Of a DNA stretch of 64,000 nt, positions 57,711-64,000 are shown piece by piece; the first letter of the stretch is position 1, and every line of letters begins with the position of its first letter. The translations under genes were made by a program, and so were the position numbers. The notes under the pieces are model-generated. The model searched no databases and was not told the DNA's origin. It saw nothing but the letters and a program-made list of their open reading frames with translations. Source of the stretch: Pseudomonas alcaliphila JAB1 (GTDB lineage: Bacteria > Pseudomonadota > Gammaproteobacteria > Pseudomonadales > Pseudomonadaceae); contig NZ_CP016162.1 in the NCBI RefSeq assembly GCF_001941865.1, positions 1 through 64,000 of the forward strand, read 5' to 3'.

Positions 57711-58631
57711 ATGTTTAAAGCCATCGATGGGCTGTCGCTCGACGCGTTGCGGGTGTTCGAGTCGGCCGCGCGCCAGCTCAGTTTCACCGCCGCCGCCAGT
57801 GAATTGGGCAGCAGCCAGCCGGCGATCAGCCAGCAGATCAAGCGTCTGGAGCAGCAACTGGCCACGCGCCTGTTCGACCGTATCTATCGCGGCATTGTGC
57901 TGACCGAGGCCGGCGAGCTGTTGCTGGCGCATGTGCAGGAAGGGCTGGCCAGCCTCGATGCCGGGCTCGTCGCCGTCACCGCGCGCCAGCAGCATGAAGT
58001 GCTGCAGGTGGCCACCGACTTCGCCTTCGCCGCCTACTGGTTGATGCCGCGTCTGCAGCGCTTCAACCGCCTGTACCCGGAGGTGGACGTCAGCCTGATC
58101 ACCAGCGAGCGCGACCCGGCCACGGTACCCAGCGATATCGACGTGGCGATCCGTTTTGGCGACGGTCGTTTCAAGCATGGCGAAGCGCACCTGCTGTTCG
58201 GCGAAGAGGTGTTTCCGGTGTGCAGCCCGCGTCTGCTCGGCGAGCGCCAGCTACCGCTGCCGACGGAGGTTCTGAGCGAGCTGCCGCTGCTGCACCTGCG
58301 CCCCGAGCACCGCTCGCGCTGGTTCGACTGGGAGGGATTGTTCCGCGCCCTCGGCATCGCCAGCCTGCCGACACCCGGCGCGTTGCGTTTCGACAACTAC
58401 ACCCTGCTGATCCAGGCGGCGATTGCCGGGCAGGGCGTGGCCATCGGCTGGCGCCATCTGGTGGATGAACTTCTGGCTCAGGGGCTGCTCTGTCGTCTGG
58501 GTGAGGCCGAGGCGCATTCGGCGCGTGGCTATTACCTGGTGCTACCCGAGCGCAAGCGTCGCCAGCGCCTGACCGCGCGTTTCGTCGACTGGTTGCAGGC
58601 CGAGCTGGATTCGCCAGCAGCAACCGTTTGA
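57711..58631 (+). CDS. LysR-family regulator of choline-O-sulfate utilisation
   Basis: 306 aa. N-terminal winged helix (LDALRVFESAARQLSFTAAASELGSSQPAISQQIKRLEQQL) and a C-terminal effector-binding domain. Divergent to betC across a 113-bp gap. Homologues in that position activate the bet sulfate genes with choline-O-sulfate or choline as inducer; here this is an inference from position. Confidence 0.88.
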   Translation: MFKAIDGLSLDALRVFESAARQLSFTAAASELGSSQPAISQQIKRLEQQLATRLFDRIYRGIVLTEAGELLLAHVQEGLASLDAGLVAVTARQQHEVLQVATDFAFAAYWLMPRLQRFNRLYPEVDVSLITSERDPATVPSDIDVAIRFGDGRFKHGEAHLLFGEEVFPVCSPRLLGERQLPLPTEVLSELPLLHLRPEHRSRWFDWEGLFRALGIASLPTPGALRFDNYTLLIQAAIAGQGVAIGWRHLVDELLAQGLLCRLGEAEAHSARGYYLVLPERKRRQRLTARFVDWLQAELDSPAATV

Positions 58632-58744
58632 TCGGGCCATACTGCAATAGCCAAGCGTGATCCTTATACTGGTCGCCGCCGCTCTAGCCGGTCGTTTTTC
58701 ATCGCCTGCCAGCGGCCCCCACACTCCAACCGGTGAAGTGAACC

Positions 58745-59647
58745 GTGAAACTCCGTCATTCGATTTTGGGCCTGCTGCTGTGCGGCAGCCTTGTTGTTTC
58801 GAACCTCCAGGCCGCGCCTGCCCAGCCGAAGCAGGAGCTGGCCGCCGGTAGTGCCTTGCTGATCGATCTGAAGACCGGCCAGGAGCTCTATTCCAGCAAC
58901 CCGGACCTGCGCCTGCCGGTCGCCTCGGTCACCAAGCTGATGACCGCCATGGTGGTGCTCGACGCCAAGCTGCCGCTGGACGAGATGCTGCCGATCACCA
59001 TCCGCGACACCCAGGAAATGCAGGGTGTGTTCTCCCGCGTGCGCATCGGCAGTGAAATCACGCGCCGCGAAATGCTGCACCTGGCGCTGATGTCCTCGGA
59101 GAACCGCGCTGCCGCCAGTCTTGCGCACCATTACCCGGGTGGCCACGCCGCCTTCGTCGCAGCCATGAACGCCAAGGCCAAGGCGCTGGGCATGCACAGC
59201 AGCCACTTCGTCGAACCCACCGGCCTGTCCGAACTGAACGTCGCCACGGCGCGTGACCTGGCGCTGATGGTCAAGGCCGCCAACCAGTATCCGCTGATCC
59301 ACCAGTTCAGCACCGACTCCGAAGCCACCGTGGCTTTCCGCAAGCCCAACTACACCCTGGGTTTTCGCAACACCAACGCCCTGGTGCGCAAACCCGACTG
59401 GAACATCAACCTGAGCAAGACCGGCTTCACCAATGCCGCCGGTCGCTGCCTGGTGATGGCCACCACCATCGCCAACCGTCCGGTGGCCTTCGTGGTACTC
59501 GGTGCGTTCGGCAAGTACACCCACATGGCCGACGCCAACCGCCTCAAGCGCTGGATGGAGACTGGCAAGGTCACTCCGGTGCCGGCTGCGGCGCTCAGCT
59601 ACAAGCAGCAGAAGCTGGCCGAGTGGAGTCTGCAGGCCGCGCAGTAA
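58745..59647 (+). CDS. pbpG: D-alanyl-D-alanine endopeptidase (PBP7/8 type)
   Basis: 300-aa penicillin-binding protein of low mass that cleaves peptidoglycan cross-links in the periplasm. Signal peptide ([23 protein letters not shown]), SxxK motif at Ser61-Lys64 (SVTK), SxN in MSSENRAA and KTG in LSKTGFTN. The GTG start at 58745 begins the signal peptide. A terminator follows 128 bp later. Confidence 0.95.
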   Translation: MKLRHSILGLLLCGSLVVSNLQAAPAQPKQELAAGSALLIDLKTGQELYSSNPDLRLPVASVTKLMTAMVVLDAKLPLDEMLPITIRDTQEMQGVFSRVRIGSEITRREMLHLALMSSENRAAASLAHHYPGGHAAFVAAMNAKAKALGMHSSHFVEPTGLSELNVATARDLALMVKAANQYPLIHQFSTDSEATVAFRKPNYTLGFRNTNALVRKPDWNINLSKTGFTNAAGRCLVMATTIANRPVAFVVLGAFGKYTHMADANRLKRWMETGKVTPVPAAALSYKQQKLAEWSLQAAQ

Positions 59648-59680
59648 GACGTTGTGCAGGGCCAGCACGAGACGCAAAAG

Positions 59681-59763
59681 TGTAGGAGCCCCGCCTCGGG
59701 GCGAAGTCTCGGACTTCTGCGTCGCCAGCCCCGTAGCATTCGCCGCGGGGCGCGGCTCCTACG
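59681..59763. repeat. REP-like inverted repeat (GTAGGAGC family)
   Basis: TGTAGGAGCCCCGCCTCGGGGCGAAG at the left, and GCCGCGGGGCGCGGCTCCTACGCC at the right, with an intervening hairpin-prone stretch. Between pbpG and its terminator. Confidence 0.75.
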
Positions 59764-59773
59764 CCGGCCATCG

Positions 59774-59806
59774 GAAAAAGGGCGACTCGATGAGTCGCCC
59801 TTTTCG
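59774..59806. terminator. Bidirectional Rho-independent terminator
   Basis: 13-bp perfect stem AAAAGGGCGACTC/GAGTCGCCCTTTT with loop GAT. The A run on one side and T run on the other make it work for pbpG (+) and for the convergent LysR gene (-). Confidence 0.9.
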
Positions 59807-59818
59807 TTGTGCTGTCGT

Positions 59819-59876
59819 GTAGCCCGGATGCAATCCGGGGGCTTGTAACTGTTTCCCCGGATTGCATCCGGGCTAC
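59819..59876. repeat. REP-like perfect inverted repeat (TAGCCCGGAT family)
   Basis: Perfect 22-bp arms (59819-59840, GTAGCCCGGATGCAATCCGG...; 59855-59876), 14-base spacer. Together with the terminator it fills the convergent gap between pbpG and the LysR gene. Confidence 0.9.
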
Positions 59877-59902
59877 GGTCGATCTTCCTCAGTCGTGGTG
59901 CG

Positions 59903-60796
59903 TCAGCTCGGACAGCCCAGCCGCTCGCTGAGAAAATCGAGAAAGCAGGTGATGCGTGACGCCAGCGCGGTGTTGCGGTAGTACACCGCGTTGATCGGCT
60001 GGCGCACCTCCACGCGTTGCTCGGCCAGCACCTCCACCAACGCGCCGCTGGCGCGGGTGGCATCGGTCATGAAGTCTGACAGGCACACCAGACCTTCGCC
60101 GGCCAGGGCCAGTTCGAGAATGGTGTCGCCGCTGGAGGCGCGCAGGCTCGGGGTGATGCGCCAGCGCTCGCCGAGGGCGTGACGTAGCGGCCATTCGTTG
60201 AGGCTGTCCGGCTCGGTGAAGCCGATCAGGCTGTGCCTGACCAGATCCTCGGTACGCGTCGGCGTGCCATGGCGGCGCAGGTAATCGGGGCTGGCCAGCA
60301 CGCGGCGGCGGCTGTGACACAGCGGTCGGGCGTGCAGGCTGGAGTCCGGCAGGTTGCCGATGCGGATGGCCAGGTCGGTGCGGCGTTCCAGCAGATCGAT
60401 GATGCGGTCGTCGCTGTGCAGCTCCAGTTCTATCTGTGGATAGAGCGTACGAAATTCGCCGATCAGCGGCACGATCACGTGCAGCATGAAAGGCGAGGCA
60501 GTGTTGATCCTCAGGCGCCCAGCCGGTGCCTGGCGGCGCAGGGTCATCTGTTCCTCGGCGTCCTCGACGCTGGCGAGGATGCGCCGTGCCTGGGCCAGGA
60601 ACACCTCGCCCTCCTCGGTCAGCTCCAGACGCCGGGTGGTGCGGCGTAGCAAGGTGACGGCGAGTTTTTCCTCCAGCCGGCTGAGGGCACGGCTGACGCC
60701 GGACGCGGTTTGCTCCAGCTGCTCGGCGGCGGCGCTGATCGAGCCGCAGTCGACCACGCTGACGAAGGCGAGCATTTCTTCCAGGCTGGTCTTCAT
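59903..60796 (-). CDS. LysR-family transcriptional regulator
   Basis: 297-aa regulator with an N-terminal HTH (LEEMLAFVSVVDCGSISAAAEQLEQTASGVSRALSRLEEKL) and a substrate-binding domain (about 90-290). Divergent from dkgB, so it is likely to control that gene; the effector is unknown. Close to the PP1415/DsdC-like group of CrgA-type regulators, judged only by general pattern. Confidence 0.88.
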   Translation of the reverse strand: MKTSLEEMLAFVSVVDCGSISAAAEQLEQTASGVSRALSRLEEKLAVTLLRRTTRRLELTEEGEVFLAQARRILASVEDAEEQMTLRRQAPAGRLRINTASPFMLHVIVPLIGEFRTLYPQIELELHSDDRIIDLLERRTDLAIRIGNLPDSSLHARPLCHSRRRVLASPDYLRRHGTPTRTEDLVRHSLIGFTEPDSLNEWPLRHALGERWRITPSLRASSGDTILELALAGEGLVCLSDFMTDATRASGALVEVLAEQRVEVRQPINAVYYRNTALASRITCFLDFLSERLGCPS

Positions 60797-60995
60797 TGTT
60801 GATCTTCAGTCAAAGATGTTTGCTGGGAGGTTCGCTTTTTCCGCATGAGTCTGGCGCGGATACTGCTCCCTCTCAACCCCCGCTCGCCGTCAGACAGAGG
60901 GCTGCAACTTTTTCGCGAACCACGAGGCCGAATCTTTCCGTACCCGTTCCGAGCCGATGTTCGGCCAGCGCTTCGCAAGCTATGAGGAGATCTTC

Positions 60996-61799
60996 ATGAA
61001 GTTCATTCCCCCCTTCGGTCTTGGCACTTTCCGCCTCAAGGATCAGGTCGCCATCGACTCGGTACGCACCGGCCTCGAGCTGGGTTACCGGCATTTCGAC
61101 ACGGCGCAGATCTACGGCAACGAGGCTGCTGTCGGCCAGGCCCTCGCCGACAGCGGCGTGGCCCGTGACGAGTTGTTCGTCACCACCAAGGTCTGGACCG
61201 ATAACCTCGGCAGTGGCCAAGTTATCCCCAGCCTGCGTGAGAGCCTGCAGCGGCTGGGCCTGGAACGGGTCGATCTGACCCTGATCCACTGGCCGTCGCC
61301 GAACGACGAGATTCCCGTGGCGCAGTATCTGGGCGAGCTGCTCGAGGCCAAACGCCAAGGTCTGACCGCGGCTATCGGTGTGTCCAACTTCACCATCGCC
61401 CATCTACGCGAGGCCATCGATGCGGTGGGTGTGGAAGAGATCACCACCAACCAGGTGGAAATCCATCCGCTGCTGCAGAACCGCAAGCTGGTGGAATTCG
61501 CCCGGCAGCATGGCATCCACCTCACTGCCTACATGCCGCTGGCCTACGGCAAGGTGCTGGCCGAGCCGGAGATCCAGCGCATTGCCGCTAGCCATGGCGT
61601 CAGCCCTGCGCAGGTGGCCCTGGCCTGGTCGCTGCAGCAGGGTTATGCGGTGATTCCGTCCTCGACCAAGCGGGAGAATCTGGCGGCCAATCTGGCTGCT
61701 GCCGAGCTGCGCCTGAGCACCGAAGACATGACAGCCATCGAGGCGCTAGATCGTGGCGAACGCGTTGCCAATCCAGGCTTCGCGCCGCGCTGGGATTGA
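60996..61799 (+). CDS. dkgB: Aldo/keto reductase, 2,5-diketo-D-gluconate reductase B type
   Basis: 267-aa NADPH-dependent reductase. AKR tetrad: Asp and Tyr in [10 protein letters not shown], Lys in [10 protein letters not shown], His in [15 protein letters not shown] precedes the ATG at 60996 by 8 nt and gives [14 protein letters not shown]; an upstream in-frame ATG (60957) lacks a ribosome site. Length equals the E. coli protein. May act on methylglyoxal-type aldehydes or keto-gluconates. The divergent LysR gene is its probable regulator. Confidence 0.92.
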   Translation: MKFIPPFGLGTFRLKDQVAIDSVRTGLELGYRHFDTAQIYGNEAAVGQALADSGVARDELFVTTKVWTDNLGSGQVIPSLRESLQRLGLERVDLTLIHWPSPNDEIPVAQYLGELLEAKRQGLTAAIGVSNFTIAHLREAIDAVGVEEITTNQVEIHPLLQNRKLVEFARQHGIHLTAYMPLAYGKVLAEPEIQRIAASHGVSPAQVALAWSLQQGYAVIPSSTKRENLAANLAAAELRLSTEDMTAIEALDRGERVANPGFAPRWD

Positions 61800-61841
61800 G
61801 TACTGCGAGTGTGGCAGGGGCTTTAGCCGCGACCTTGGGCT

Positions 61842-62585
61842 CTATCGGCCGCCGGCGATATCGATCAGCGCGCCAGTGGTGTAGCTGGCCTTGTCATCGA
61901 GCAGCCAGACGATGGCTTCGGCGACTTCCTCGGCACGCCCGGCGCGGCCCAGCGGCGTGGTTTTGCCGAGGCGCTCGGCGCGGTCCGGTTGGCCGCCGCT
62001 GGCGTGGATCTCGGTGTCGATCAGACCCGGGCGCACGGCATTGACCCGTACACCCTCGCCGCCCAATTCCTTGGCCAGGCCGCGAGTCAGCACGTCCATC
62101 GCGCCCTTGGCGCCGGCATAGTCGACGTACTCGAAGGGCGCGCCAAGACTGGCGGCCACCGACGACACCAGCACCATCGAACCACCCTCGCCACCACGAC
62201 TACGGGCCATGCGCCGGGCACCTTCGCGAGCGGTGAGATAGCTGCCCAGCACGTTGACGTCGAACATCCGTTGTAGGCGCTCGCCGCTCATCTCCAGCAA
62301 CGGCATGGGCGGGGCGACGATGCCGGCATTGACCACCAGGCCGTGCAGTGGGCCGAACTTGCCCATGGCCGCGAACAGGCGCTGTACATCCTCTTCAACC
62401 GCCACATCGCCGGGCAGGGCGATGGCCGTGCCGCCCATGGCCTCGATCTGCGCCACCACCTCATCGGCGGCGGCGCGGTCACTGCGATAGTTGATGCCGA
62501 CCGTCCAGCCGCCAGCGGCGGCCAGAAGGGCAGTGGCGCGGCCGATGCCGCGGCTGGCGCCGGTAATCAGCAGGTTCTTGCGCAT
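61842..62585 (-). CDS. Short-chain dehydrogenase/reductase
   Basis: 247-aa classical SDR. Cofactor motif TGASRGIG (8-15), NAGIV, catalytic Ser in LVSSVAASLG and YAGAK (Tyr-x3-Lys). INYRSDRAA after the second strand points to NADP(H) preference. Substrate not deducible. It sits between dkgB and the DASS permease gene with no operon link apparent. Confidence 0.92.
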   Translation of the reverse strand: MRKNLLITGASRGIGRATALLAAAGGWTVGINYRSDRAAADEVVAQIEAMGGTAIALPGDVAVEEDVQRLFAAMGKFGPLHGLVVNAGIVAPPMPLLEMSGERLQRMFDVNVLGSYLTAREGARRMARSRGGEGGSMVLVSSVAASLGAPFEYVDYAGAKGAMDVLTRGLAKELGGEGVRVNAVRPGLIDTEIHASGGQPDRAERLGKTTPLGRAGRAEEVAEAIVWLLDDKASYTTGALIDIAGGR

Positions 62586-62642
62586 TGGGCCTGGCTCCCT
62601 GTAGTCGTGCCTGCTAAGGCTGCCCGCTTTTCGTCGTCTGCG

Positions 62643-64000
62643 CTACATCCACCCCAGCCAACGCCACCAGGTCAGGGCGAACACCAGCATCAGCCCGTAG
62701 CCAACCAGCGTCAGCCAGATGCCGGTGCGCAGGAATTGCCGGGCGGTGAAGGTATCGGTGCCGATACAGACCATGTTCTGTGGCGCGTTGATCGGCAACA
62801 GGAAGCCGAAGCTGACCACGTAGCCGAGCAGCATGCTCATGCCCAGCGGGTTGATGTCTCCGCCAAGCTGCAGCAGCAGGGCAATCATGATCGGCAGCAT
62901 CGCTGAGGTCAGCGCCGTGGCGCTGGCAAAGCCGAGGTGAATGATGATCAGAAAGCCACCGAGTACGGCGAACACCCAGAATGGCGACAGCCCATCCATG
63001 CCCAGATGGGTTACCAGCAGCTTGGCCAGCCAGGTGCCGGCGCCCGTGGCCAGCACCGCACCACCGAGGCTGATGCCAACGCCGAAGACGATCACCGTGC
63101 CCCATGGAATGCGCGGCTGTGCCTGCTTCCAGCTCATTACGCCGAGCCCTGGCATCAGCAACGCCGCCAGGCCCACCAGGGTGGTGGAAGCGGTGTCGAA
63201 GCTGTGCAGCTTGCCCTCGGTGGCCCAGAAACCGAGCAAGGTGAGGACGATGGCCAGCAGCTTGCGCTCATCGAAGGTCATCGGCCCGAGTTCACTGAGC
63301 GCCTTGCGCACGGCCTCCTTGCCGCCTTCGATGCGATCGGTTTCCGGCGGCATGACGCGTAGGATCACCCAGTAAAGCACCGCTGACATCAGCAGACTCC
63401 AGGGTGCGCCGGCGATCAGCCAGTCAGTCCAGGTCACCGATTGGCCGAGCAGCTTCTGCATGAAGCCGGCGGTAAGTAGATTCTGCGCCGCCGAAGTCTG
63501 GATGCCGACGTTCCAAATGCTGGTGGCCTGCGCCACCAGAATCATGATGCCACCAGCGAAGGCCGAGCGCTTGTCCACGCCGAAGGCGGCGATCACCCCC
63601 ATCATGATCGGCACCATGCAGGCCACCCGCGCCGTGGCGCTGGGTACGATGAAGCTGAGCAGAATGGTCACCACGATGGCACCGAGCAGCACGCGATGGG
63701 TGCTGGCGCCGACCTTGGACAGAGTCAGCAGGGCAATGCGTTTGTCCAGCCCGGTCTGGGTCATCGCGGCGGCGATGAACAGTGCCGAAGCCACCAGCGC
63801 CAGTGCCGAGTTGGCAAAACCGCTGAGGGCCATGTTCAGGGCATCCTTGGTGCCGATGAGCTTGTCCGGGTCGGCCAGGGTCGGTGCGCTGCCGAGCAGG
63901 AAGGCCATCAGCGCCAGGATCATGATGGCGCTGACCTCGTAACTCACCGCCTCGCTGATCCAGACGATCACCGCGAAAGCGAGAATTGCCAGCATGCGCT
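62643..64000 (-). CDS. DASS/SLC13-family dicarboxylate or anion permease (5' end cut by window edge)
   Basis: At least 450 aa of a polytopic sodium- or proton-coupled transporter. About 11-12 hydrophobic segments; VPSATARVACMVPIMMGVI and PINAPQNMVCIGTDTFTARQFLRTGIWLT resemble the conserved SNT/SPNT-like loops of DASS proteins. The frame is open to the last base of the window; the Met at 63995 (MLAILAFAVIVWISEA) is probably internal because family members start with an additional segment. Substrate unknown. Confidence 0.85.
   Translation of the reverse strand, partial: RMLAILAFAVIVWISEAVSYEVSAIMILALMAFLLGSAPTLADPDKLIGTKDALNMALSGFANSALALVASALFIAAAMTQTGLDKRIALLTLSKVGASTHRVLLGAIVVTILLSFIVPSATARVACMVPIMMGVIAAFGVDKRSAFAGGIMILVAQATSIWNVGIQTSAAQNLLTAGFMQKLLGQSVTWTDWLIAGAPWSLLMSAVLYWVILRVMPPETDRIEGGKEAVRKALSELGPMTFDERKLLAIVLTLLGFWATEGKLHSFDTASTTLVGLAALLMPGLGVMSWKQAQPRIPWGTVIVFGVGISLGGAVLATGAGTWLAKLLVTHLGMDGLSPFWVFAVLGGFLIIIHLGFASATALTSAMLPIMIALLLQLGGDINPLGMSMLLGYVVSFGFLLPINAPQNMVCIGTDTFTARQFLRTGIWLTLVGYGLMLVFALTWWRWLGWM

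Noticed and set aside
61219..61228. DnaA-like box AGTTATCCCC
   Set aside because: Mismatch to the consensus, inside the dkgB coding sequence, far from the origin.

Overview
The window is a chromosomal segment of a gamma-proteobacterium of the genus Pseudomonas (sensu lato), starting in or next to the replication origin. Evidence: a DnaA box at the first bases, then dnaA-dnaN-recF-gyrB; two perfect 16-bp Pseudomonas-type parS palindromes in recF; high G+C; and a gene order shared with the origin region of Pseudomonas chromosomes (glyS-glyQ-tag-lpxL/htrB-PilZ, then TPR-trkA-rsmB-fmt-def-tsaP-dprA-tsaC-qorA-hemF-aroE). The ectoine catabolic cluster and the REP families suggest the P. mendocina/oleovorans/stutzeri side of the genus, but the species cannot be fixed from sequence alone.

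Layout. (1) 1-6234: origin edge and replication genes. (2) 6235-6420: a probable GacA-activated RsmX/Y/Z-type small RNA. (3) 6533-15527, minus strand: a membrane diguanylate cyclase, then a set of lipid genes resembling E. coli ynbABCD (CDP-alcohol phosphatidyltransferase, hydrolase-methyltransferase fusion, PAP2/dual-specificity phosphatase, CdsA-like cytidylyltransferase) with an added PlsC-like acyltransferase and a small membrane protein. An IS66-family element with an 8-bp target duplication splits the phosphatase gene. (4) 15798-22936: conserved core (PlsC acyltransferase, gmhB, glyS/glyQ, tag, flavin-type oxidase, lpxL, PilZ). (5) 23057-42182: accessory block. It starts with mprF and its VirJ/AcvB-type partner, followed by an ectoine uptake and catabolism cluster: ehuBCDA on the minus strand; enuR, eutB, eutC, doeA, doeB, doeX, doeC and doeD on the plus strand. 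The cluster is interrupted by an NlpC/P60 hydrolase and by yhhQ, which has a preQ1 riboswitch. (6) 42343-53466: conserved core from the TPR gene to aroE. (7) 53489 to the end: SulP transporter, choline-O-sulfate genes (choX, betC, LysR regulator), pbpG, a second LysR gene divergent from dkgB, an SDR, and a DASS/SLC13 permease cut by the window edge.

How parts work together. Ehu imports ectoine/hydroxyectoine. EutB/EutC are thought to convert hydroxyectoine towards ectoine; DoeA/DoeB open and deacetylate ectoine to diaminobutyrate; DoeD and DoeC take it to aspartate. EnuR (repressor) and DoeX are the regulators. A 12-bp motif shared by the enuR-ehuB intergenic region and the eutB upstream region is a candidate EnuR operator. 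Intergenic spaces are rich in 22-bp REP-like inverted repeats of at least three families, and an IS4-type MITE with an 11-bp duplication sits directly upstream of doeB. No tRNA, rRNA, CRISPR or prophage was seen.
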